Below, one piece after another: positions 11,797 to 22,365 of a DNA stretch of 64,000 nucleotides (its first letter is position 1; each line of letters begins with the position of its first letter). Below the pieces are notes generated by a model that did no database searches, was not told the DNA's origin, and was given only the letters and a program-made list of their open reading frames with translations. A program made the translations under genes and the position numbers. Source of the stretch: Triangularia verruculosa (lineage: Eukaryota; Ascomycota; Sordariomycetes; Sordariales; Podosporaceae); contig MU863925.1 in the NCBI GenBank assembly GCA_033296885.1, positions 1 through 64,000 of the forward strand, read 5' to 3'.

Positions 11797-13122
11797 CTAA
11801 AGGTCTTGCACCCCCGATCCTTTTCTCCCCCATTGATCTGCCTGGTGAAGGCACAACACCTCAGCGTTGACCAAAACCATCCGTTGATCGTATTTCTTAC
11901 CATCAGCGGTCCCGCGTTTGTGGATCCCAGGCGAAACAGCACCTGCAACAATCACAGGCTCGCTCCCATCATTTCCTTGGGGTGGCGTAGGGAGGTTTCG
12001 ATAGGGCTCCATGATCTCTGGGTCGAGCGGGAAGAGTGTGGTCAAGGGACATTGGGCGTTAGGGAGGTGAGTGAGAAAAACTGTGAACTGGGCTTTAGAT
12101 GACCGCAACCAGTTGTTGAGCCGGGCCGCAAGTAGCAGTATCTCTTTAGCAGCTTCAATGGTCGCTTGATCGCGGTGGTCTTTAGCTAGCACCACTAAAA
12201 CAGTGTCCCGGAACTGAATGACTGTCCTGTGCAAACCGGCGTCGAAATCCAGTGACGACAGAAGGAAAGACACGCCACGAGCCCGCCACTCGTTAAATTC
12301 CGCATATGTGGTCTCTGAGACTTCGGTGTTCTGATTAGAAGTCTTGATGGCATCTAAATTACAAGGTTAGTGAAATCAGCACCAGGTATGGTTGAAAGCT
12401 TTAATGCTGATTGGGGATTACTCACTGCTGACCTTTTGCATTGTGTCGCAAAACTGCACACCGAGAGGCCCAGCCCAAAGGTCGGCATGGTACTGAAATA
12501 TACCCGAGTACAGGTAACTCCAAATGGCTGCTTCAAGAACAACGGGACATAGATTTGCAGAGGGCAGATGGCGCCTCATGGATAGGGGGAGCAAGCGCGT
12601 CAGAGTCGATGAGTGGACGGCGTCCCCTGAGATAGAGTGACGGAGATGATTCTGAACGAACTGTCTGACCAAAAACTTCAACTGAGATAATCCGTTCTTG
12701 ATCTCATTGTCGGAGACCTTTTGATATCGAGAGGGCTCCTGTTGGATCAAATTGCGCAACTGTTGGAGCTCGTCGGCTTGTTCTTGTATGACCTTCCGGT
12801 GCTTTGTGAACCGCTTCTCGTAGTGGCGAAGGCTTTCCTCAAGGGCCTGAATGCGTGTCTTGTACTTCGCCTCTGTATCCTCGATATCTTGGTCTGAATC
12901 TTCGATCTGGACATGATGTCTTGAGAACATGTTGCGAGGATCCAACGCCCAGCTTGAGGCCGTCCTGGCCGAGGAGCTAAGTTGCTCTTTCAAACTTTGA
13001 TTCTCGGCTTTGAGCTCATGTACCTCACTGGCTTTGTCTTGGATAACATCTCTGTATGACTGGATTTTTGCGAGGACAGCCCTCCAGTCAGGCGCCTGGG
13101 GTTCCATTGTCGGCTTTGTCAT
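11797..13122 (-). CDS. helical fungal protein of KRG family, N-terminal coiled coil
   Basis: Exons 13122-12426 and 12353-11797 (72-bp GT-AG intron, branch CTAAC) give 417 residues. I do not know a function. Residues about 10-55 and 85-150 are heptad-rich coiled coil (DKASEVHELKAENQSLKEQL; KHRKVIQEQADELQQLRNLI). Next comes a helical region with a motif shared with the gene at 44491-45555 (FLVRQFVQNHLR, then VVLEAAIWSYLYSGIF). The C-terminus has SPGIHKRGTADGKKY followed by LVNAEVLC, matching SPALIKRGNSHGDD and CQSEVLR in that second gene. I therefore treat the two as one fungal family. It is divergent from the Hsp70-like gene at 13752, 629 bp away, so the promoter region may be shared. Confidence 0.75.
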
Positions 13123-13751
13123 CTCCTCAATGGTACTGCTGAGAGAGCCGAACGTTGCTTAGGGACGGCGGCCAGCGGCACAACAGCGGCCGAAGTGAAT
13201 GCTAAGCTACCTACCTAAGCTGAATGGTTAGCGCGAATCAACGGAGTCAAGGGTTTAAATCGCATACCTGATGCCCGGCCGTCGAACGATTGGACTTATG
13301 GAAGTTAATGGCGGAACAGAGTGAGTGGATGGGGAGGAGCGGGAAGAGGGAAGGCAAAGCGAGGGAAAGGAAAACCACACAGATTCCCAAGCGACAATTT
13401 GAATTACTGCTAAGGGAGGCAGTAAAGTCAACGTAAGTGAAAAATGGCCGATAAAATTTCCTTGGTGGGTCATTCTGCAAGTGGGAGGGTTTGGGAAGGT
13501 GCGGCCGAGAGAGAGCCATCCTTTATAGGTACTTCACTTGTATTTCTTTTCTCACTGTATGCCCTGGGAGCTTTACAGAAAAGGTACTCGACGTTCCCAT
13601 AGCGCCTACCTAACTCCACAGCCTCACATTCCTTGTCAAATCATCCGCCAGCCTCAGAGCCTTGCTTTAAATCGAACTCCATCGACCTCGGAGTCGAAAT
13701 CTGTACTTTTCCTCACAGTCAGCGCTCACGAGGTCAAGGTAGTCGGACAAG
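13123..13751. promoter_or_regulatory. divergent promoter region, KRG gene and Hsp70-like gene
   Basis: These 629 bp separate two divergent starts and should contain both promoters. A CTACCTACCTAAG motif lies at about 13208-13220. No TATA box can be assigned with confidence. Confidence 0.45.
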
Positions 13752-15889
13752 ATGGCCTCCAAAAAGAACACCGGTTGCCCCGAGACCAACGGCAAAGATA
13801 TCATCATCATCGGCATTGACTTTGGAACTACATACTCTGGAGTCGCTTACACGTGGTCAAACAAGGCTGACAGACTGGAAGTCATCACAAGTTGGGACTC
13901 AGATCTCCACGCCAATTCCGACTTGGAGAAAGCCCCGACAACTCTTGCCTTTGAGTCAAAGCCTACAAATGTCACCTGGGGTTATTCCATCCCTCAGGAT
14001 TCCGAGCAAGCCAAATGGTTCAAGCTACTCTTGGTGGACAGCAACGACCTTCCCGAGAGTGTTCAAAACTCGGACAGAGTCAAGCAAGCTGGGGCCTACT
14101 TGAGAAAGCATAACAAGACGGCGCTTGAGGTCATAGGGCTCTATCTTCGCCATTTGTGGAATCATGCTACCCAGAGAATCACCGAAACTGTCGGCCGGGC
14201 CACTGTCAACTCTTCCAAGTTTGATGTTTTGATCACACTGCCTGCCATTTGGCCAGTCTATGCACAACATCGAATGAGAGACGCAGCCAAAATAGCCGGC
14301 ATACTTGGTCCTTGGGATGCTGGTCCCACTACCCTCACATTCCTCTCAGAGCCGGAGGCGGCTGCAATTGCGACTCTGTCAGACATGCAAGACCGCTGCG
14401 ACATCAAGGCAAGTCGAGTTTTCTCAAATTCACGATCGTTTCGACTTTCGGACCCAGTGGCTAACAACTATCCAGGCTGGTGATAGCTTCGTTGTAGTCG
14501 ACTGCGGTGGTGGAACAGTTGATCTCATCGGTTATGAGATGGTTGGCCTTGCCCCGCCGACAGTAAAGGAGTGTGTAAAAGGCCAAGGTATGTGCAATCC
14601 TTGGTTCCGTTCGACGTTTTGCATAGCCCAGCTAACAGGTTGATTGCTTGGTAGGTGACCTATGCGGCGCTATCTTTGTGGATGATGCCTTTACTAAGCT
14701 ACTCAAGCACAAGCTAGGACCTTGGCAGTGGGGCAGACTTACTGACGAGTCCCGTCGCCGCATTCAACATGATGAATGGGAACACGGCATCAAGTCTCAG
14801 TTCGACGGCTCCTGGAAAGAGTGGAGAATTAACATTCCGTGGGAGTGTCTCTCTCCCGGAGACTTGATAGCAGCACAGTTGTCCATCCCAAAACTCGTGT
14901 TGACATCGACTGACATTCAGCTTGTCTTTGATCCTGTCGTTGACAAGATCCATTTCATGGTCCAATCGCAGATCGCCGCGGTCCTGGAGAAGAAGGGAAA
15001 GGCTCCAAAGGTAAGAGGAAGCGTCTTTATTTTACAATTGAGGCTCTTAAAACATTACTGACACTGGCATCTCTTCTAGTATGTTATTCTGGTCGGGGGC
15101 TTCGGCCGTTCTTGATACCTCTTTTCCACTCTCAAGAACCGCCTTGATACTGAGATGGAAGTACTCCAGTCTCGCGGAGCTAACCCGTAAGTTTATTTGT
15201 ATTCTTCATGCCATCTCGAAATATTAGAGTCAGGTTCTAATGGACATATGTTCCTTGCAGCTGGACAGCTATCTGCCGAGGAGCTGTGATCCATGGTGCT
15301 AGTTCCAAACGCCTTTCCTGCTTCGCAGTCGACGTTCAAGCACGAGTTTCAAGAGCGAGTTATGGGATTGTCCGCGATGTACCTTGGAACGCTGAGATCC
15401 ACGACCCAGCCCACAAGATATTTAAAGAGGCTGTTCAAGACTGGAGGGCCAAGGATCAAGTCCGCTGGTTTCTGAAAGTTGTAAGTTACCAACAACTATC
15501 GGATTCCAAGCAAGTGAAGTAGCATTGCTGACATTTGCAAGGGTGATCTTGTCACGCCACACAAGCGATTCATGCGCTCCCTCCGAAAGTACTACAAGAC
15601 AGATGATTCGCAGGAGCAAATAATCACAACTCGGATCTACCACTCATCATGCGTTTCCCCCCCCAAGGCGAAAAATGACCATGTCACAACACTCTGCAGG
15701 ATTGTCTGGGATTCAAAGATCGACGTTACGTCCCTTCCAACCTACATCAACTCACTTGGAAAGGTCTTCTATGTCTTGCATTATACCGTTGAAATGACGG
15801 TCGAAGGTGGAATTCTCGACTTTGCTGTCTATCATAAGGGCAAGCGACAAGGGGGCAAGAGTGTCGTTGTTGATTTCGAGATTGCGTAA
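13752..15889 (+). CDS. Hsp70-like ATPase interrupted by in-frame TGA (probable pseudogene)
   Basis: Exons 13752-14408, 14476-14587, 14655-15010, 15080-15186, 15261-15480 and 15542-15889 join to 600 codons. Actin/Hsp70-fold motifs are clear: phosphate-1 GIDFGTTYSG (residues 21-30), FLSEPEAAAI, phosphate-2 VVVDCGGGTVDL (about 225-236) and adenosine motif ILVGGFGRS. A TGA at 15113-15115 follows GRS directly. Relatives usually carry an arginine there, so CGA to TGA is the simplest explanation. The frame stays open downstream (YLFSTLKNRL, WTAICRGAVIHGA) to TAA, so the stop is a single recent lesion or a sequence error. Without readthrough the product would be 386 residues and lack the end of the ATPase fold. 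Intron 1 is GC-AG (AAG/GCAAGT). The family is the fungal Hsp70/Hsp12A-like group without a normal substrate-binding domain; the role is unknown. Confidence 0.82.
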
Positions 15890-16571
15890 GGAAGGGATTG
15901 GAGACTCGCTGGGTGTGTAACATGAATAAAGGGGCTTGTTTCTATTTGGTTTGATGGGTCTTGCTTTCTCTTGCAGGCTGGCAAGAAGCCGGACAAGGTC
16001 TGGAGTCTTACTAGTAACTCTAGCTAGGTAGACATTTGCCACCAGAAAACGAATATAAAGTAGCGCTGCGCATGTAAATTGGAGCTTTAACTAGGTACCT
16101 AGGTGGTAAGGTGTGCCCTTGGGCAGAGAAGGGGGCCGCAGGGAAGCTGTTGGCGTTGAATAGGTAGGTTGCTCCCCAGCCCAAACGTGAGGCGCAAGAA
16201 ATATGACTCACATTCGTGCTGCACGCCAGTCTGGTGCATGGATGGGTTTTCGCGACCTAGGCCTCTTAGTTGGGCAGTTGTCTGACGCCTTGACTGTATC
16301 GACCTGATTTTAGCTCGTGCGACTTGGCAACAAAGGCGACCCCTCTGGGCAATTGTGATCCCTATTCCAAGCTTTCATCAATGTTTCATGATCTCTTTCT
16401 CGATAATTCCGAAATTTATCCTCTCAGCAGGCCAGGATTTGAATCTCGACAAGTACTACGACCATCAACATAAGGTAAGGTGCGCCCTTATCCGACATCG
16501 ATCCGAATTGACAGTCAAGATCAATTTTTCCGCCCGTTTCAGGGCAACAAATGAGTTGGTGAAGTCAAGTG
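15890..16571. other. intergenic with probable 5' UTR intron of next gene
   Basis: This is mostly non-coding. A GTAAGG donor (after CATAAG, about 16473) and a TTTCAG acceptor at about 16543 look like an intron in the leader of the downstream gene. Both upstream frames stop before 16572. Motifs CTAGGTACCTAGG (about 16090) and TAGGTAGG (about 16161) are present. Confidence 0.45.
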
Positions 16572-19413
16572 ATGTTGTCCCCGCGCTCTCTCACGGGAGA
16601 GACAGGTGAATCTAGACTCGGTGGAGAACCGTTTGATTCCAGTCGGCTTTTCCCCTCTCAACACCCTGGAGAAACTCGTTTCCCTGAGGATGTGCCCTCA
16701 CAGAATTCTCGCCCACTCAACTCTTTCAACTCTATGACACTAGTTCCAGGAGCCAAGAGGCCGTACGATGACTTCCCCGAGGTCATCGATGATGATGCAG
16801 TCGCTTCAAGATCTATTTCATCGCCGACCAACCCTTTTGAAAGATTGGAGAAGATGTGGGGTTCAACGAGTCGTATCCGTTCCGATGAGGTATGTCATAA
16901 CTCGATCTTTACAAATGTGTTCATTAAATCGCTCCGCATTGGCTTTAAGCTGACACACAAAATGTAGAGGTATTCGTTCCGAACGGCTTTGCCGGCGAAG
17001 CATTCTATTCAACGATTTACGCCGTCAAAGTCTCCGCTGAACCTCTCTGGAAGCCCATCCAAGGCTTTAACCGCCCCAAGTGGCACGAAACGCAGCACCA
17101 GGCGCCAGAACAAGACCAAGACGAGGATAGCTGTTCTTTCAAAGTCTAAGATCGACCAGTCGCTCTACAGATGTTGGAGAGGTGAGCAAGCTGTCTGCAA
17201 TGACCTTCAGGAGTACCGTCTAACACCTCTGAGTAGATGGAAACACAGGTTTGGTTCTCAAGACATGGGGGGCTCTGATTCCCGAGACGTATAGGAAGTC
17301 AGACGACGCTCAGTTTCCTTGGATCTGCCCAGTCAGGTCGTGCAGGATCATGTTTGAGAGTGTCACTAGTCTCGGGACACATTTTGTGGTAGGCTTTGCT
17401 GCCCTTCCGACTCATCACACCGTCTTTCTGACTCTTTGGGCCCACAGAATTCACATCGTGCCACGAAACTGAATGACAATCTTGACGGAACATTGACCGA
17501 TCTCGGTAAGTATGCGAGCCAGGTCAACGGAAAAGTGGGTAGAAAAGATGGTGTCTCGCAACCCGGGGTTGTCGTCTCGAGGAAACGCCTCAGCCGACAG
17601 TTATACCCCTTGACCGATCCGACTCGTTACTCAAAGAGCCAGACCTCCGGTCCAATTTCTATCACGGAAACGACGAGCTCATCCTCGAGATTAGCTATCG
17701 AATATGCTACCCCGGAGCGTCCATATAACATGTGGCCAGGTAAGAGCTGACAAAGATAAGGTATTCCACTGGTAATGTACTAAACTCCAAAACCAGATGA
17801 GTCTAGAAGACTGGAAAGAATGCAAGGCGCTCTGCTTCCAGAGGGATATCAACAAGATTTCGCTCTGCCTGGTAGACCCTGGGTCTGCCCGATTAGGTCT
17901 TGTCGCTGCCTGTTCACCGCCTTATCTGAGCTGGACAACCATTTCAAGGTATGCAGATGCTGATGAACAATTAGGATCACCTACGTTATGAGGGCTAATG
18001 TAAAGCTTACAGAACCGCCATCGCGGATCCCGATTGAATGACAACCTGGATGGTACCTTTTCGCTTATTCCTCAAACGGATAACTCGAACAGACTAGAGT
18101 CATTGAATTGCCGAGATCAGCCAGCGATTGTGGTCTCCCGCAGTCAGTTGCATGCAGCTGTGGACAAGCACCAGGCATCCCCGCCATTGATACGACTACC
18201 ACTCAAGCCTGTAACGCCATGTAAGGGGGACCCCGCAGCGCTGTGGGTGTACATATGCTCTTGTTTCAATGGTATCTTTATAGACCCAGATATCAAGATG
18301 AAACCGACTATCAGACATCTCCTTGGGCTGCCTCGAGTACGAGATTTACCACATGATGTGGTTTCGATGGACAGACTGACCGATCAGCAAGTTGCAGCCT
18401 TGCTCATTCAGGTTACGGGTCAGCTCGTTGAGAACAGATGTTCTCGGTGCCGTCGCGGAGACAGCCCGTTTGGGTTATGTGTCCATTATGTTGTTGCAGG
18501 GGTCCAACACAGAACGACCGAGTCAGCCAAGCGTCCAGCAACATGTGCTGGCTGTCTGTTTAGCGGTGTAGGTGGCCTATGCAGCATCAAAATCCTTAAG
18601 GAACCAGAGGCTCAGCGAGAAATCGGCGCTCCAGAAGTTGGGTTTCTAACAGACAGCCCCGAGCTCTTGTTCGACCCTACGAGTCATCGCAGATCGAGAA
18701 GACTGTCGCTGCTCCAAGAGGAACCTGTCAGTGATCGCAGAAGCCCTCGAGTTACTGCTACATTGCCGAAGACGCCCAAATCACAGGTGAAGCAGAAGAA
18801 AGTTGCAGGTAAACTGAAAACTCCGACCAAGAAAGCAGCCTTCACTCCCGCAACCAAGAAAACACCGAAGCGCAAGGCACGCAACAGCAGCCCTTTCGAA
18901 GGCCTATCGCCAACCCCTACCCACCGCTCAGGTGTTCTACCAAGACGCATCCTCACAGCCAAGCCTCCTCCCAGATTCAACCTTAACTCTCCTGTTGTTT
19001 CACAGCCGCTGCCAATCTGCAATCCAGGGGAAATCGAACTTGAGCGTTGGGAGCATCGAGCCGGCTCCGGTCAAGTAACCTCCGCTCGCGGGACAAACTC
19101 GATGACTTTGGCATATGCAGGATCTCACCTCTCCACGAGCTCTAATCACGAGCTCAAGCAAGTGACGCCGAATATCTCTGTGACAGCGATCCGGATCAAC
19201 TCCGGAACCCCACATTACTTCCCGGCTGAGGAAAATACAACGAGGATCTGCACTGTTGCCAATGGAAAGCTAAGGGTGAAGGTTGATGATGAAGATGAGT
19301 ATGCCATTGGTGCTAAGGGTGTGTTCAAGATTGATGCAGGGCTTGGGTGTCGGGTGTTCAATCGATGCTATGAGGATGTTGTGCTGCATGTCAGTGGCTT
19401 TAGCACTTTGTGA
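16572..19413 (+). CDS. two C2H2 fingers, DUF3716-like Cys segment and cupin-like C-terminus
   Basis: Exons 16572-16889, 16968-17181, 17237-17388, 17448-17739, 17797-17948 and 18013-19413 give 842 residues. Finger 1 is C208-x4-C213-x12-H226-x4-H231 (CPVRSC). Finger 2 is C356-x4-C361-x12-H374-x4-H379 (CPIRSC). Each is split by a phase-0 intron between its two histidines, each first half lies on a 152-nt exon, and both are followed by LNDNLDGT, so this is an internal exon-pair duplication. Residues about 517-567 (CSRCRRGDSPFGLCV, then CAGCLFSGVGGLCS) resemble DUF3716. A Lys/Thr/Pro-rich basic stretch (KTPKRKARN) follows. The last about 100 residues (SVTAIRINSG, TRICTVANGKLRVKV, AIGAKGVFKIDAG) resemble a CENP-C/Mif2-type cupin. 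A nuclear DNA-binding role is inferred. Start: first ATG after an in-frame stop. Confidence 0.8.
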
Positions 19414-20118
19414 GGCTGTATGTCGTGATATTGTGTCTGCTTTTGTGTGCTGTTCATGTTGCTTCTTTTGTGAAATTGTTGGTTGCTTTGATTAGGCGGG
19501 AGCTCTTTGTTCCATTTGCTTTTTTGATATGCCCGAAGCACCAGAAGTGTTCAACCGGCAACGTGGTGATTTGAGAGATACTGCCTGGTGGCTCGTATTG
19601 CGTTGTCAAAATTGCCTAGGGGTCGATGAGGCTCGCAAGGCAATGATGCTCTAAAGCAGGGCATTTTGTGTATGGTTACATCCATGTAAGATTCTAGGCT
19701 GTCAGAACAGTGCCCCACACATGTCAAGTAAATAAACCACCGCTTGGCGATTGGCTAGCGGCTCTGCCACTGCGTGAAATGAGAAGATTTTACATCATTG
19801 AACCCGAAGCGCAGGGAGTTATCTAGAAATAATGGCCTGCCCTAATTTATAAGTTCGTTTTTGATCGATGGCAGGCTTTGGATTGCTCGTTTGAGCTTTT
19901 TGCCATGGGAGGTCAAGTTCCGGAGTGCGGGGCAACACCTGTGATCATCAGACGGTCGTCACCCCACCACGGCACCTGGTTCAACTACACTGAGCGCAAA
20001 CTGTATTTAAGCAGCATGTCGGACCCAGCATTTCTGAACCTGGGCCATTGAACTTTATGATACTCTAGAATTAACATCTCAATTCTCGAGACGAGAACGT
20101 TAGTTCTTCTCTCCAACC
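19414..20118. other. intergenic, no gene seen
   Basis: This is the 3' flank of the finger gene and the promoter of the dehydrogenase gene. No conserved frame is visible. Confidence 0.5.
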
Positions 20119-21450
20119 ATGCTTTCTTCCCTACATCTCGTGCCCACAAGCCCTGCAATCCACAGTGCAGCGCGGGTGGCCGCTCCCCCACTAATACTAG
20201 CTCTCGCCAGAGTTCTATCCAGAACACCACACCGTCTTGCATCACATGTGCCAAGAGCGATACACACCTCAATCCCCCGCCTTCAACCTCGCCTAGCGAT
20301 CCCTCCAACCTCGCACCACCCTCCCAAAATTCCCGGCTACCATCGTCCCCAAACTACCAACACCCACTCTCCATTCTTCTCGAGCAACCAGCCGCCACTA
20401 GGCGATCTCCCATCTTCCACCTCCTCCTGGCGACCCCCGCCGCCCTCGTCTCTCGACGAGCGCCCGGTTTTGATCATCGGCGCCGGCTCCATTGGCCGCC
20501 GCGTAGCCCTAATATGGGCCTCCAACTCCCGCCCAGTCACCCTATACGACGTATCCGATGATGCCCTCAAGTCTGCAACAGAATACATGACGGATAATCT
20601 CGGCGAATACTGCGCAGCGAGAGGCACGCATCCTGGTCACGTATGTACAACTTCCAACATCCGTGTAGCCACCACCACCGGCCGCCATGAAGGGGCGCCC
20701 CCGCCATCATGTCCAGCCGAGGAAACCGAGATTGAGAGCGGGAGCAAGGGCCCGTGGCTGGCTATCGAGTGTCTACCCGAGAACCTCAGCCTGAAGGTTG
20801 ATGTGCTGTCTTTGATGGAGGGTTACCTGCCGCTGGATTGCATATTGTGCTCCAACAGTAGCAGCCTAATGACGTCGGAGATGATCAAATACGGCGAGAC
20901 CGAACTTCATTACCCGGAACGGTTGCTTAACACGCACTACTTCATCCCACCGAGAAACAGAATGGTGGAGGTCATGTCCTCCTCCAAGACCAACTCCAAA
21001 ATCTTCCCATTCCTTACGGAGCAGATGCAGGAAGTTGGGTTGAAGCCTATGGTTGTTCCACCCGGGGTACAAAGTCCGGGCTTCATCTTCAATAGGATCT
21101 GGGCAGCCTGCAAGAGGGAGACGCTGGAGGTCTTAAGTGAGGGAGTGGCCAGGCCGGAAGATGTCGATGTGCTGTTCAGGGATTTCTTCCATGCGGAGAA
21201 GGGCCCCTGTGAGAGGATGGACGAGGTGGGGCTGGATACTGTTTACAACGTTGCGAAGCATGAGGCCGAAAGGAAGGGCAATTTGGGTAGTGATGAGGCG
21301 CTGAAGTGGCTGAAACAAAATTATCTCGACAACGGGATGAAGGGGGAGAAGACTGGACATGGATTGTATACCAGGGAGCAGAGACAGGAATTGAAGGAGA
21401 AGCACCGGTTGGAGAAGTGGAAGGAGGTTGAAGAGACAGAGGGAGCGTGA
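20119..21450 (+). CDS. 3-hydroxyacyl-CoA dehydrogenase family protein, likely mitochondrial
   Basis: A single exon encodes 443 residues. Residues 1-110 are Arg/Ser/Pro-rich and nearly free of acidic residues, compatible with a mitochondrial presequence plus linker. An NAD-binding Rossmann fold starts at PVLIIGAGSIGRRVALIW (GxGxxG at 121-126). It is followed by ECLPENLSLKVDVL, CILCSNSSSLMTSEM and the catalytic-histidine motif NTHYFIPPRNRMVEVM, all typical of 3-hydroxyacyl/3-hydroxybutyryl-CoA dehydrogenases. The C-terminal helical domain (FIFNRIWAACKRETLEVL, PEDVDVLFRDFF, GHGLY) matches the dimerisation domain. The enzyme oxidises 3-hydroxyacyl-CoA to 3-ketoacyl-CoA with NAD+. The exact substrate is uncertain, and the H/N catalytic context is slightly divergent (YFIPP instead of YFNP). 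Confidence 0.88.
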   Translation: MLSSLHLVPTSPAIHSAARVAAPPLILALARVLSRTPHRLASHVPRAIHTSIPRLQPRLAIPPTSHHPPKIPGYHRPQTTNTHSPFFSSNQPPLGDLPSSTSSWRPPPPSSLDERPVLIIGAGSIGRRVALIWASNSRPVTLYDVSDDALKSATEYMTDNLGEYCAARGTHPGHVCTTSNIRVATTTGRHEGAPPPSCPAEETEIESGSKGPWLAIECLPENLSLKVDVLSLMEGYLPLDCILCSNSSSLMTSEMIKYGETELHYPERLLNTHYFIPPRNRMVEVMSSSKTNSKIFPFLTEQMQEVGLKPMVVPPGVQSPGFIFNRIWAACKRETLEVLSEGVARPEDVDVLFRDFFHAEKGPCERMDEVGLDTVYNVAKHEAERKGNLGSDEALKWLKQNYLDNGMKGEKTGHGLYTREQRQELKEKHRLEKWKEVEETEGA

Positions 21451-22365
21451 ACTGAAGCGTTTGGTAATGCCATGGGCAGACTAGGAGAGGGGTTTGCTTG
21501 GTGAGGGCGGGACACGGGATATGGTTCGCATCACATGTGTATGCTAACAAGCTTCGAGCATGCGAACAATGAATACAGCAGCCATGTTTTCTTTTCTTCC
21601 CTAGATTGTATACCTTTTCTTCATTGGAAACAGTCGAATAGACGGTGTTGGTAACGGCGGCGAGGTCAGCGGTAGTTTCAATGGCGGCGGTGACGGCAGA
21701 GAGTGACGAGACCGGACGGCTGGCGGACAGCAGCACCACATTAGCAGCGACAACTGCACCCATGTCGGCTGCCTTCGCCTGAGGGGTCGTGCAGTGGGTC
21801 TATGTTACCCTTATATATCACTGCTCCAGGCAGATCTTTCAGCGAAGTAGCTAAAAGATTCAAGGTGTATTTGGATAGCTCAATGGTCAGCAAGCTGGCC
21901 ACTTGGGTGTTGAAATCCGGGAGCAACTCCAGAGTCTTCGCTTGGAGGTGGTGGGTTCGAGTCCCACCGACTTTCTTTTTTGCATGTTCATTGGTCTTTT
22001 TTCATCACCAAATTGAACAGCAGCCATTGCTACGTGAGATTACGGCCACCACCATCGGATTGTTGTTAGCGGGTCATCATCTGTCCGGTAGCCCCCAAGA
22101 TATGCAGTTCTACGCCCAAGACCTTGCAGTACCCCTCACCAAGACTCGATCTAATGCAGGCAGCAGCGGGCACATAACGAATCGTATCATTTGCATTTGC
22201 GACTGTCTCCTCATGCCGCCGGAAAGGCGCGTCGGGCTCTTCGCCTTATGTTGGCCGCATATAAAGCCGCCTGTGAAACGTCTCGAGGGCGAAAGTACTA
22301 TTCAACATCATAACGAACGGAATCGACTTTGAAGCACACAATCGCATCAGACACCAAAAGCTATC
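21451..22365. other. intergenic with tRNA-like segment
   Basis: Apart from the tRNA-like sequence near 21870-21974 I see no gene. The open frame 21802-22332 runs through the tRNA-like part and has no family features. Confidence 0.45.
21873..21974 (+). tRNA. tRNA-like sequence, isotype unresolved (possible decayed or intron-bearing tRNA)
   Basis: A box A-like TAGCTCAATGG lies at about 21876. A perfect box B and T-arm (GTGGG TTCGAGT CCCAC, 21951-21967) is followed by seven bases and a T-rich pol III terminator (TTTCTTTTTT). The boxes are about 75 bp apart, which would need an intron or a long variable arm. I cannot pair the 3' acceptor CGACTTT with any 5' strand nor find a convincing anticodon arm, so this may be a pseudo-tRNA. 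Confidence 0.3.

Noticed and set aside
16355..16609. Possible upstream coding exon of the zinc-finger gene
   Set aside because: Joining it through the GTAAGG/TTTCAG intron hits a stop in either plausible frame, so it is more likely 5' UTR.
21802..22332. 176-aa open frame
   Set aside because: It passes through the tRNA-like segment and its terminator; the composition is not protein-like.
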